A model generated the notes under the pieces. That model was not told the DNA's origin, searched no databases, and saw only the letters and a program-made list of their open reading frames with translations. A DNA stretch of 64,000 nucleotides from Paludibacteraceae bacterium (GTDB lineage: Bacteria; Bacteroidota; Bacteroidia; Bacteroidales; Paludibacteraceae). The position numbers were made by a program, and so were the translations under genes. The DNA is taken from contig JARLGW010000001.1 of assembly GCA_031292565.1 (NCBI GenBank), forward strand, positions 124,001 to 188,000, written 5' to 3'. Of the stretch, positions 45,151 to 52,783 are shown piece after piece. Every line of letters begins with the position of its first letter. Within the stretch, counting starts at the first letter, position 1.

Positions 45151-45753
45151 TTATTCAATGTCCTCATATCCTATCAAGTTATTAAGTAGTGCATACATAG
45201 TAAGTCCTGACACGGACTTTATCCCGGTTTTTCTCACAATATTTTTACGATGAGAAATAACCGTGTGAATGGAAATAAAATGTTTTTCTCCAATCTCCTT
45301 GTTTGTCAATCCTTTGGCTATCGAAATTAAAATTTCCGTTTCCCGGCTGCTCAAATCTTCGCTTTCGGGTCGTTGCTCCACGGGATGTTCTTTTTGCAAG
45401 ATTTGTAGTTTGTTCAAGATGCGTGTGCGGTCATCATTGATGGTTAGTACCGCATCAAATTGTTGGATAATAAGCTCGTCAACAAAACTATACACAAAAG
45501 CTATTAGCGTGAGTTCCTCCCTGATGTTGAAAAAATTACGAATAGACCCTCTGTGCTGATGGCTCATTAGCACAGGGTTGAAAATAATAATATCCGGGCG
45601 ATGTACGCTGCAATGCTCTTCCAGTTGCGAAGGGTCGGCATAACTACCTACCAGCACAAAACCTTTCACCTCATCCAGTAACGATTTGAATCCTTCCCTT
45701 ACGATGGGCGAAGGTTCAATAATCAGGATTCGTTTTTCAAGATTCGCTTTCAT
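45151..45753 (-). CDS. LuxR-type regulator with degenerate receiver
   Basis: A 200-residue regulator. The N-terminal half has the shape of a response-regulator receiver (KRILIIEPSPIVREGFKSLL then PDIIIFNPVLM). The phosphoacceptor Asp is replaced by Asn, the acidic pair before it by Glu-Pro, and the strand-5 Lys is absent. The C-terminal LuxR HTH is intact: LSSRETEILISIAKGLTNKEIGEKHFISIHTVISHRKNI. It should bind DNA without classical phosphorylation. The start overlaps the stop of the hemerythrin gene (ATGA at 45750-45753), so the two are translated together, which suggests that the hemerythrin protein is the sensor. Confidence 0.85.
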   Translation of the reverse strand: MKANLEKRILIIEPSPIVREGFKSLLDEVKGFVLVGSYADPSQLEEHCSVHRPDIIIFNPVLMSHQHRGSIRNFFNIREELTLIAFVYSFVDELIIQQFDAVLTINDDRTRILNKLQILQKEHPVEQRPESEDLSSRETEILISIAKGLTNKEIGEKHFISIHTVISHRKNIVRKTGIKSVSGLTMYALLNNLIGYEDIE

Positions 45754-46469
45754 GCTGTTTGTGATTCAAGTAATAATACCATGGGCACTAACAGCTTGTC
45801 TTCTATCAACTGATGTCGATTTAAATCCTCCTCAAAAATAAAAAGCTTGTCTAATAAAAGTTTGCGAAGTTCGTCATTATCATTTTCCGGGATATATTTG
45901 ATAATGATATTTTTCAAGTCGTCCAGTTTTATTTCAATATTATCATGGTTATCCTCAAACTGCTTGATGGTAAAATCCGCTTTTTTTTGATAGTTAATCA
46001 ATTCCTCAATATAGGGGAAAACCACCTGATCTTCGTACGACAGATGTTTTTCAATTTCCTGATAATATTCGTTGAAAAAACGTTCGAGAGCCTTCCCATG
46101 TATAGGAGTACAGCTGGCTGACAGATCTTGAATGGCGGATTTGATTTCTGGCAAACGTTCCACGCGGTAAAACTGATGCGATTTTTTGAGGAAACTTATC
46201 ATTTCGTCAGTCGGACAGGCTGCTATTTGTGGTTTGGACGCTTCAAAATCATGGTCGTAAAAAATGTTACAAATAAGCACAAACAAATCTGTATTCACCT
46301 TATACTTTAGGCACACTTCATCCACGGTTTTGTCGGCAAAGCCTAGATGGATGCCAAATCTGCCCAATACCAGTAGGTTTATATGGTTGGCTAGAATTAA
46401 GTCGGCCATCTTCATGCGTGGAGAGAAAGAATAATTTTTCATGGAAGAATTATTTGAAGCTTTTTTCAT
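45750..46469 (-). CDS. Hemerythrin-domain protein, RIC/YtfE-like
   Basis: A 239-residue protein (or 230 from the ATG at 46442). The N-terminal 50 residues (MADLILANHINLLVLGRFGIHLGFADKTVDEVC) resemble the ScdA/YtfE N-terminal domain. The rest is an HHE four-helix core with histidines and glutamates placed as diiron ligands: FLKKSHQFYRVERLPEI, KHLSYEDQVVFPYI, EDNHDNIEIKLDDL and LNRHQLIEDKLLVPMV. This type repairs Fe-S clusters damaged by NO or oxygen, or senses them. It is coupled to the LuxR-type gene. Its promoter lies in the 365-bp divergent spacer with the NifX-like gene. Confidence 0.8.
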   Translation of the reverse strand: MKKASNNSSMKNYSFSPRMKMADLILANHINLLVLGRFGIHLGFADKTVDEVCLKYKVNTDLFVLICNIFYDHDFEASKPQIAACPTDEMISFLKKSHQFYRVERLPEIKSAIQDLSASCTPIHGKALERFFNEYYQEIEKHLSYEDQVVFPYIEELINYQKKADFTIKQFEDNHDNIEIKLDDLKNIIIKYIPENDNDELRKLLLDKLFIFEEDLNRHQLIEDKLLVPMVLLLESQTA

Positions 46470-46526
46470 GTATCAACTTATCAACATACAAATATGATAA
46501 AATAACTTCAAACGAAAGGTTTTTGT

Positions 46527-46580
46527 TCGATTTTTTTCATAGTTCCTTTACTCACGTAGAAGAACTATGAAAAAAATCGA
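46527..46580. repeat. 19-bp perfect inverted repeat in divergent spacer
   Basis: TCGATTTTTTTCATAGTTC (46527-46545) and its exact reverse complement (46562-46580) are separated by 16 bases. Both flanking genes start away from it, so a simple terminator role is odd. It could be a miniature mobile-element remnant, a 5' UTR hairpin of the hemerythrin transcript, or an operator for a large dimeric regulator. Confidence 0.85.
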
Positions 46581-46707
46581 TCAACTTCAATTTATGGCAT
46601 CGGTGTTAATTAGTACAATGCAAATATACGTGTTGTTTCCATGCTACACCATCCCAACAAATAGGGATTTTCATCCCTAACTTTAGGTAGATTCTCACCA
46701 AAAAGGA

Positions 46708-46723
46708 TTACGTAAATGTAGGA
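46708..46723 (-). promoter_or_regulatory. Putative NifA-type upstream activator site
   Basis: Read on the minus strand it is TCCTACATTTACGTAA, matching the element found twice before nifH. It ends 63 bases before the first base of the -24 box at 46787. See the shared-element finding. Confidence 0.7.
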
Positions 46724-46785
46724 TTATTATTCTATTATAATGTGCTATTTATTGTAAATATCTGATTATTAACATATTTGTTCGA

Positions 46786-46801
46786 TTGGTATAGAATTTG
46801 A
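46786..46801 (+). promoter_or_regulatory. Putative sigma-54 promoter of NifX/Nif11 unit
   Basis: TTGGTATAGAATTTGA keeps the TGGYAY-N5-TTGM spacing of sigma-54 promoters. A start about 11 bp downstream would leave a leader of about 20-25 bases before the NifX-like ATG. An AAATATCTGA sequence at 46756-46765 lies between the activator site and this box. Confidence 0.6.
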
Positions 46802-46821
46802 CATGTATTCGTTGAAAAACA

Positions 46822-46829
46822 AAGGAGGT
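46822..46829 (+). promoter_or_regulatory. Strong Shine-Dalgarno sequence
   Basis: AAGGAGGT sits 5 bases before the ATG at 46835, a full anti-SD match. Most genes in this window lack such a site, so this supports the chosen start and suggests strong translation. Confidence 0.8.
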
Positions 46830-46834
46830 AACTT

Positions 46835-47242
46835 ATGAAAATAGCGATACCGGTTGTAAACAACCAAGATAAAAAGTATCAGATAGCCGGGGCATTCAAT
46901 AGTTCGCCATGCATCTGCGTGTTCGATACCGATGCTGCGGATTATCATTGGGTTTCGGTTGATGACATAGCCTCCAAAACCGAAAATTTGATGGAGGGAT
47001 TTAAAAAAAACGGTTTTGATGCCGTAGCCGTTTTTGATATGAAACCCATGGCGTTGAACATTTTCAGCTCGCTAGGCATTACAGTATATAAGTCGGTAGG
47101 AACTGATTTAGAAAAAACCATACTTGGGCTGAAAAAGAATAGCCTATCGTGTTACACTTCTCAAGATGCAATGGATCATGCCTCGCTGTGCCCCGGTATT
47201 TGTAATAGTTGCTCCACTTCGAACACTTGTAAACCGGAATGA
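46835..47242 (+). CDS. NifX/NifB-fold (Nitro_FeMo-Co) protein
   Basis: A 135-residue protein of the dinitrogenase FeMo-cofactor family (NifX, NafY C-terminus, NifB C-terminus). MKIAIPVVNNQDKKYQIAGAFNSSPCICVFD and FDAVAVFDMKPMALNIFSSLGITVYKSVGTDLEKTI are family blocks. The last 25 residues add a Cys-rich tail (CPGICNSCSTSNTC), not typical of NifX and perhaps a cluster or metal site. It heads a three-gene unit behind a sigma-54-like promoter. It may carry or chaperone FeMo-cofactor precursors. Confidence 0.82.
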   Translation: MKIAIPVVNNQDKKYQIAGAFNSSPCICVFDTDAADYHWVSVDDIASKTENLMEGFKKNGFDAVAVFDMKPMALNIFSSLGITVYKSVGTDLEKTILGLKKNSLSCYTSQDAMDHASLCPGICNSCSTSNTCKPE

Positions 47243-47282
47243 TAGAATCTTTTAGAACAACAACTACTAAACCCTACTAATT

Positions 47283-47525
47283 ATGTCGATCAACAATGCC
47301 ACGAAGTTTATCCGCGAGGTGGATATCAATGTTGAATTTAGGAAGTCGTGCAATAAATTGGGTACGAAGGAGGCTATTCACGCTATGTTGAAAGAAAAGA
47401 AAGCTGATTTCTCGGAAACCGATTTTGAAGAGGCTATCAACATGCTGCTGTTTAAATGCCAGACGTATGAGCAGGCGGATACTGTGAAACAAATAGAGTG
47501 GTGGTATTCCGCTTTCGATATATAA
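47283..47525 (+). CDS. Nif11-domain small protein
   Basis: An 80-residue protein. MSINNATKFIREVDINVEFRKSC and the C-terminal FSETDFEEAINMLLFKCQTYEQADTVKQIEWWY fit the Nif11 domain: a helical repeat first seen in a small open reading frame of the Azotobacter nif cluster, later found as a leader in peptide natural products. There is no Gly-Gly cleavage site and no modifying enzyme nearby, so a nitrogenase role is more plausible than a peptide precursor. It lies 40 bp after the NifX-like gene. Confidence 0.75.
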   Translation: MSINNATKFIREVDINVEFRKSCNKLGTKEAIHAMLKEKKADFSETDFEEAINMLLFKCQTYEQADTVKQIEWWYSAFDI

Positions 47526-47547
47526 ATCAATTAAACACGCTATAATT

Positions 47548-47868
47548 ATGGAACAAGTAATTTTTAGGAATCTGGAAAAGGTTCGTTTTATTATCAAGGA
47601 AGCCACCAATTTGGAGGTAGGTTATGCCTACGAGGATTTGGTGTTTTCTGAGCATGGGCTGTTTATCATCCGGTTCAACGACGAGGATGAAAATATCCTA
47701 TACTGCTATTTTAACAAAGAGATGTTGCCTGGCAAGGAAGAGCTTTTCCGTAAACAGCTTACCGATGTATCCACGTTGAACAAAACCAACATCATATATA
47801 AAGGTAAGTTTGAACTGGAGCTGAAAGAAGCTGCCGATGAGATAGATATTAAATTCTATGAATCGTAA
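47548..47868 (+). CDS. Unknown 106-residue protein of the NifX/Nif11 unit
   Basis: An acidic soluble protein with an alternating strand-helix pattern (KVRFIIKEATNLEVGYAYEDLVFSEHGLFIIRF, then ILYCYFNKEMLPGKEELFRKQL). I do not recognise a family. It lies 22 bp after the Nif11 gene and ends 70 bp before a terminator, so it is the last gene of the unit. The shared promoter predicts a role in nitrogen fixation. Confidence 0.65.
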   Translation: MEQVIFRNLEKVRFIIKEATNLEVGYAYEDLVFSEHGLFIIRFNDEDENILYCYFNKEMLPGKEELFRKQLTDVSTLNKTNIIYKGKFELELKEAADEIDIKFYES

Positions 47869-47937
47869 AAGATTTTTTTAAATTTTGACTTTGATTTTAG
47901 TTTTGAGAAAAGTCAGGCTAAGAAAACCGAGGAATGG

Positions 47938-47980
47938 AAGGCCGTAAATATATTTTACGACCTTTTGCTTTTTTTATACC
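47938..47980 (+). terminator. Intrinsic terminator of NifX/Nif11 unit
   Basis: An 11-bp stem with one mismatch (AAGGCCGTAAA with TTTACGACCTT) is followed by TTTGCTTTTTTT. Confidence 0.8.
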
Positions 47981-48199
47981 CTGTTCATAATTAATTTATA
48001 TAAAAAAACAAACGATATTTTTTCCACTTTGTAATTGATATAATATTTGATTATCTGATAATTAACATGAAGAGATCTTTTAATTCTTTGGTGAAAAATT
48101 AGCTTAGAACGCTTTAATACATACCGTTTTCAGATTGGTTTATATGTAAATTATTGCTATTTTCGCTTTTCTTTAATAAGAATGTAATAGTAAAGTGAT
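47981..48199. other. Noncoding spacer with possible promoter
   Basis: An AT-rich spacer with no open frame. It contains ATCTGATAATTAACAT (48053-48068), nearly the same as ATCTGATTATTAACAT near 46759 in the NifX-like promoter region. No -24/-12 box follows it here. Confidence 0.45.
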
Positions 48200-48898
48200 A
48201 TGAATATTGAACTGGACGATAAACATTGGGACGCACTGTCTAAGATTGCTAAGGATAGGCACAGAACCAATCTTTTTAAAAAATATGAGCAAATAACAAT
48301 AGCTTTTCTAGTTCAACACATCCCCGCCTGTATTAGCCCCAATATGCTCACTACAGTAGGCCTTTGCGGTAGTTTTATTACCGCTATGAGTTTTGTATTG
48401 GCCACTTATGTAAACAGATATTTGTTATTACTCGGTCTTGTGGGTTTTGCCATCAACTGGCTTGGCGATTCGTTGGATGGTCGCTTGGCCTACTACCGCA
48501 ACACGCCCCGCAAATGGTATGGCTTTACCCTCGATTTTTCGGTAGATTGGCTTACCATTATCATGATAACTTTCGGCTTCATCGTGTATGCCCCCGGCAA
48601 CTTAAAGTTACTGGGTTTTGCCTTTGCCGTGATGTACGCGTGGGCTATGATTACCGCGTTGCTACGATATAAATTAACCAATAAATATAAGATAGATTCC
48701 GGTTTATTTGGACCGACCGAGGCGCGCGTTATTATATCCATCGTGTTGATTTTTGAAGTGATGATTCAACACTCTATTTTATACACGGCAGGTGTGGTCT
48801 GTGTGTTTTTACTGTTTATTAATATTACTGATTTTTTGAAATTGCTTAAGCAAGCCGACGAAAAAGATAAGTTCGAACGCCTTAACAAACCAGAGTAA
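48200..48898 (+). CDS. CDP-alcohol phosphatidyltransferase family protein
   Basis: A 232-residue membrane protein with about five or six hydrophobic segments. The catalytic motif is GDSLDGRLAYYRNTPRKWYGFTLDFSVDWL, matching D-x2-D-G-x2-A-x-R type with the later G-x3-D-x3-D. It joins a CDP-linked lipid to an alcohol. It starts a run with a GtrA-type protein and an acyltransferase, suggesting a phospholipid or glycolipid set. Substrate unknown. Confidence 0.85.
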   Translation: MNIELDDKHWDALSKIAKDRHRTNLFKKYEQITIAFLVQHIPACISPNMLTTVGLCGSFITAMSFVLATYVNRYLLLLGLVGFAINWLGDSLDGRLAYYRNTPRKWYGFTLDFSVDWLTIIMITFGFIVYAPGNLKLLGFAFAVMYAWAMITALLRYKLTNKYKIDSGLFGPTEARVIISIVLIFEVMIQHSILYTAGVVCVFLLFINITDFLKLLKQADEKDKFERLNKPE

Positions 48899-48913
48899 AA
48901 AACGACATTATTT

Positions 48914-49339
48914 ATGTTAGAAAAATTTCAAATCTTTGTTAAGGCACAATTTTCAGCCTTCCTGGGTGGAATTTTAGATTATTGCATCATGATTTTTCTC
49001 ACCGAGGTGGGCGGTTTGTATTATATGGTGTCCATTGCCATTGGATGCATCATAGGCTCCATTATCAATTTCACGTTAAACAAATCGTGGGCATTCTACT
49101 CCAAAGACCTTGACTACAAACTAACCCTTACACAGCAATTGCTCCGCTTCGGCTTTGTTGTGATTAGCAGCATCTCACTCAAAATGCTGGGCACCTATTT
49201 GTTTACCACCCTGTATCATCTGGATTATAGAATAAGCAGGCTCATAGCCGATGGCCTTGTATCAATATTTTTCACCTACATACTCCAGTATTTTTGGGTT
49301 TTCACCAAAAAGGTGAAAGCTATGAATATAAATGAATAA
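48914..49339 (+). CDS. GtrA family membrane protein
   Basis: A 141-residue protein with four transmembrane segments. The opening KAQFSAFLGGILDYCIMIFLTE and the loop INFTLNKSWAFYSKD are GtrA hallmarks. GtrA-like proteins move lipid-linked sugars or act in surface-polysaccharide modification. It lies 15 bp after the CDP-alcohol transferase gene and probably shares its operon. Confidence 0.88.
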   Translation: MLEKFQIFVKAQFSAFLGGILDYCIMIFLTEVGGLYYMVSIAIGCIIGSIINFTLNKSWAFYSKDLDYKLTLTQQLLRFGFVVISSISLKMLGTYLFTTLYHLDYRISRLIADGLVSIFFTYILQYFWVFTKKVKAMNINE

Positions 49340-49410
49340 CGTGTAGGGTAGGGCTGTCGCCTGTTCAGCTTTTGATTAATCAAATTCTTATAACTTAAAC
49401 TTTTACAGCA

Positions 49411-50262
49411 TTGAAAAGAAGTGTAATAGAAATAAGCGATTTGGAAGAGAATATTCCATTTTTTAACGGGAAGTTTGGTAATGCCGTGGCAAAGCTATGT
49501 ATGCACCTGTTGGCCATAGACAAGGTAAACAAGGTATATGGCAATTCGTGCGACTATCGTGGGTATGACTTTACCCGAAGGTTGCTCAACGATTTGGGCG
49601 TAAGCTACCGCATCGGGAATGCCGAACGTTTACAGCAATTGCCCGAAGGGGCGTTTATTACCATATCCAACCACCCTTACGGCGGCTTGGACGGCGTGAT
49701 GCTTATGGACATGATATTGCGCGTGCGCCCTGACTACAAGGTGATGGTGAACGAAATACTTTCGCTGGTGAAATCGATGGACGACAATTTAATTCCGGTT
49801 CAAACGCTCAAGGCTAAAAAAAATGAGGAGATAAGCAAAGGGGTGAGAGGCATACGAGAATCCATCAACTACTTGCAGCAAGGTCATTCCGTGGGGCTTT
49901 TCCCTGCCGGAGCCGTTTCCAATTTCGAGCCCCGTAGCCTTAGTTTGCAGGATCGCTCGTGGCAGGAAAGCGTAATCAGGCTTATTCGTGTGGCTAAAGT
50001 GCCTGTGCTTCCCGTTCGTTTTTTCGACCATAATTCCGCTCTCTTTTATTTTCTGGGGCTTATCGACTGGCGCATCCGTACGCTCAAAATGCCTTCCGAA
50101 TTGTTCAACAAAAGCAAGCAGTATCCACGCTTGAGCATAGGTTGCATTATTACCCCCGAAGAAATTGCGACCTATAAAGACATTGCCACGTTGAGCAACT
50201 TCCTCAGGCAATCGATATATGCTATGCCGAAACCGGACTCTTATGTTTCTAACTTCACGTAA
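49411..50262 (+). CDS. Lysophospholipid acyltransferase-like protein
   Basis: A 283-residue PlsC-superfamily protein from a TTG start; no nearer ATG fits. ITISNHPYGGLDGVMLMDMIL holds the catalytic His and Asp (an NHxxxxxD variant), and GLFPAGAVSNFEP is the second acyl-transferase block. This branch acylates glycerol phosphate or ornithine lipids. It follows the CDP-alcohol and GtrA genes and may finish the same lipid. No membrane span is obvious except a weak N-terminal helix. Confidence 0.82.
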   Translation: MKRSVIEISDLEENIPFFNGKFGNAVAKLCMHLLAIDKVNKVYGNSCDYRGYDFTRRLLNDLGVSYRIGNAERLQQLPEGAFITISNHPYGGLDGVMLMDMILRVRPDYKVMVNEILSLVKSMDDNLIPVQTLKAKKNEEISKGVRGIRESINYLQQGHSVGLFPAGAVSNFEPRSLSLQDRSWQESVIRLIRVAKVPVLPVRFFDHNSALFYFLGLIDWRIRTLKMPSELFNKSKQYPRLSIGCIITPEEIATYKDIATLSNFLRQSIYAMPKPDSYVSNFT

Positions 50263-50531
50263 AATTCTGGCCTACACCTGTAGATATTTATAGAAAATAA
50301 TTACTTTCATGAATATAGATTAATCCGTTGTTACAAAATCAATAGAATCAATTGTTTCACTCAACGAAGAGGAGTGGGGGCAACAGTATGGAAATTTGAC
50401 AATCTTCAAATAGAATACTTATCGATAAACAAGTTCGAATATTCTTGATATTCGGAAATCTTTAAGACAGGCCAAATCACAGAAAAGAGAGGGCTACTAT
50501 TATGATAAATAAAAAACGGCCTTTTTATTTA

Positions 50532-50939
50532 TCAACTGTTGATTTTTGGTGCTATATATTCGTCAATAGCAATCAAACCTAGAATCATGGTTTCTAGATC
50601 TTCGTTTGTTGGCGTTTTATATCCAAACCCGTCTAACGAGCAAATGCTTTCAAACTTACTCACCAGTTGAGCAATGGTTTTAAATTCTATTGGGAATTCT
50701 TTATCCAACCCTGCTGCTTCGTTATACAAAGCCAACGGCATGTGGTGCTCGGCCATAAAACCCATATAGGCGGTGTAGGCTACGAAAAGCTTTTCGAAAC
50801 ATATCACGCAAATTCCGTAACGTAGGTCATTGTTGAATTTGCTCTGCTTTTCTAATGATCTTTTCAATGTACTTAAATATTTTACGGCTTCGGAATACAC
50901 GTTAAGCGCAATTTTCTTTTCTTCTTCTATTACATCCAT
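50532..50939 (-). CDS. Unknown 135-residue protein, predicted nif regulon member
   Basis: A helical soluble protein with no signal peptide or recognised family. YGICVICFEKLFVAYTAYMGFMAEHHMPLALYNEAAGL gives a HEPN-like flavour, but no R-x4-6-H motif is seen. A short A/T-rich leader precedes the ATG at 50939. Upstream lie a sigma-54 type -24 box and an activator site (see 50978 and 51057) with the same spacing as at two other nif-linked genes. This context predicts NifA-dependent expression; function unknown. Confidence 0.65.
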   Translation of the reverse strand: MDVIEEEKKIALNVYSEAVKYLSTLKRSLEKQSKFNNDLRYGICVICFEKLFVAYTAYMGFMAEHHMPLALYNEAAGLDKEFPIEFKTIAQLVSKFESICSLDGFGYKTPTNEDLETMILGLIAIDEYIAPKINS

Positions 50940-50977
50940 AATTCAACATTTTATAGGGTTACTTGATTCTCTCTTTC

Positions 50978-50993
50978 CATAAACTGTGCCAAT
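50978..50993 (-). promoter_or_regulatory. Putative sigma-54 promoter of 135-residue gene
   Basis: Read on the minus strand: TTGGCACAGTTTATGG. The -24 TGGCAC box is perfect, and the -12 region ATGG keeps the G of the consensus TTGC. The predicted start lies about 25-30 bases before the ATG at 50939. Confidence 0.6.
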
Positions 50994-51056
50994 ACATTTA
51001 ACTAATTGTTTTTTAATTAATTAATCCATTAATTAGGTAGTACTCTACTTTTATTT

Positions 51057-51072
51057 CCTACATAAATGTACC
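51057..51072 (+). promoter_or_regulatory. Putative NifA-type upstream activator site
   Basis: TCCTACATAAATGTAC, matching the nifH-type element at 14 or 15 of 16 positions if the two variable bases are allowed. It begins 64 bases above the -24 box of the minus-strand gene. Confidence 0.7.
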
Positions 51073-51194
51073 CTGTTTGTGGTGCAAATAACATAAAGGA
51101 ACTGAAACAACAGCCTTAATCGTCAAAAAACGGGTTGCATTATCGTATTCGTATTCTTTTCATTAATTTCGCCACTGAAAAATTATACTTTGTT

Positions 51195-52178
51195 ATGCTG
51201 AATAGGATAGAGGCCATACGCGAAATGAATCGTTATGGCGACGAAAAGCGTCCGTTTTTCTTTATGGTCGATTTTTTGCAGGAAAATTCATTGGTTATTC
51301 CGTTGAAGCAAATTGCTACATCCGAAATACAATTTGCTATCCCCGGTTTTTCTGCTCAACATGAATATATGCCTGCAACGGAGGGTATATACGTTAAGCA
51401 TAGAGGCTATTCGCAAAGTATTTATACATCTCAAATACAGAATGTTATACAAAATATCAAGCAAGGAAATAGTTTTTTGGTAAATTTGACTTGCCAAACT
51501 GCTATCGACTTGAATGCCTCGCTTGAAGATGTGTATTTCCATAGTGAAGCGAAATATAAATTATGGTACAAAAATAAGTTCGTGGTGTTTTCGCCCGAAA
51601 CATTTGTTCGGATTCATAACGGTTATATTTCATCCTATCCTATGAAGGGAACAATTGACGCATCGGTACCACATGCTCGTGAAGTGATTTTAAATAACCC
51701 GAAAGAGCGGGCGGAGCATTATACCATTGTGGATCTGATTCGTAACGATTTGAGTATGGTTGCTGAGGAGGTGATGGTGAAAAGGTTTAGATATATAGAT
51801 GAAATAAACACGGACAGAGGCACTTTGCTACAAGTAAGTTCTGAAATAGAAGGAACGTTACCAATAGATTATAATAAAAACATAGGTGATATTTTGTTTA
51901 CGCTCTTGCCCGCCGGGTCAATCACTGGTGCACCGAAAAATAAAACGGTGGAGATAATACGGAGCACGGAAACTTACGAACGGGGTTTTTATACAGGCGT
52001 TTTCGGGGTCTTCGACGGCTGCAATATGGATAGTGCGGTAATGATACGATTTATAGAGCACACGCCCGAAGGCTATGTGTATAAAAGCGGGGGCGGCATC
52101 ACGGCGTTTAGCCAGGAGAAAGATGAATACAATGAACTATTAGAAAAAATATATGTGCCGGTTAGTAGAAAGTATTAA
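51195..52178 (+). CDS. pabB: Aminodeoxychorismate synthase component I
   Basis: A 327-residue chorismate-binding enzyme from the ATG at 51195. The frame from 51135 begins with TTG and a poor leader. Active-site blocks are HYTIVDLIRNDLSMVA, LFTLLPAGSITGAPKNKTVEII and GFYTGVFGVFDG. At 327 residues it is short (E. coli PabB is 453) because the N-terminal regulatory part is missing, as in many Bacteroidota. It makes 4-amino-4-deoxychorismate for folate. It overlaps pabC by 26 bp. Confidence 0.92.
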   Translation: MLNRIEAIREMNRYGDEKRPFFFMVDFLQENSLVIPLKQIATSEIQFAIPGFSAQHEYMPATEGIYVKHRGYSQSIYTSQIQNVIQNIKQGNSFLVNLTCQTAIDLNASLEDVYFHSEAKYKLWYKNKFVVFSPETFVRIHNGYISSYPMKGTIDASVPHAREVILNNPKERAEHYTIVDLIRNDLSMVAEEVMVKRFRYIDEINTDRGTLLQVSSEIEGTLPIDYNKNIGDILFTLLPAGSITGAPKNKTVEIIRSTETYERGFYTGVFGVFDGCNMDSAVMIRFIEHTPEGYVYKSGGGITAFSQEKDEYNELLEKIYVPVSRKY

Positions 52179-52776
52179 GGTGGAAGGAGGCCAATTGATT
52201 CATATCGAATGGCATAACCTGCGGTTTAACGAGGCTAGGAGTGAGGCCTTCGGGGTGGAACAGGCCGTGAATTTGCAAGACTTGATAGTGATACCCAGCG
52301 ACTTATCCAGTGGGGTATATAAATGTCGTGTGCTATACAAGGAGCAAATAGAAGCAATTGAATTTCAACCATATACCCCACGAAAGGTAGAAACCTTGCG
52401 CTTGGTGGACGGTGGAGCTATTGACTATCATTTAAAGCTAGAGAACCGTAAAGCATTAAACGAACTATTATTACAAAAAGGGGAGGCGGATGATATTTTG
52501 ATTGTAAAGGATGGTTGTATCACAGACACGAGCTATGCCAATACCGCATTTTTTGATGGCACCCAATGGTTTACGCCCGATATGTATCTATTAAACGGAA
52601 CTCAACGCCGACGGTTATTAGCCGAAGGTATTTTAACCGAGGCTCGCATTACACCTGCCGATCTGTTTAAATACACGGCGGCAAAACCTATCAATGCCAT
52701 GCTGGACTTTGAAAAAACACACTGTGTTACAATTCATAATTATGAATTCATATTCTGCCGTGTAGATGGAATTTAA
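52153..52776 (+). CDS. pabC: Aminotransferase class IV, likely aminodeoxychorismate lyase
   Basis: A 207-residue fold-IV PLP enzyme. HIEWHNLRFNEAR opens the family, LKLENRKALNELLLQKG holds the PLP Lys, and DCITDTSYANTAFFDG-type sequence (here KDGCITDTSYANTAFFDG) gives the Ser/Thr site. The 3' end encodes PINAMLDFEKTH, a late conserved block. Coupling to pabB by a 26-bp overlap supports PabC, which releases pyruvate from aminodeoxychorismate to give p-aminobenzoate. Confidence 0.88.
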   Translation: MCRLVESIKVEGGQLIHIEWHNLRFNEARSEAFGVEQAVNLQDLIVIPSDLSSGVYKCRVLYKEQIEAIEFQPYTPRKVETLRLVDGGAIDYHLKLENRKALNELLLQKGEADDILIVKDGCITDTSYANTAFFDGTQWFTPDMYLLNGTQRRRLLAEGILTEARITPADLFKYTAAKPINAMLDFEKTHCVTIHNYEFIFCRVDGI

Positions 52777-52783
52777 TTATAAA

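Noticed and set aside
46595-46610. TGGCAT-N5-TTAAT, resembling the nifH and nifE promoter boxes
   Set aside because: It lies upstream of the activator site and about 225 bp from the NifX-like gene, and has no element before it. The box at 46786 fits better. It is kept as a weak alternative only.
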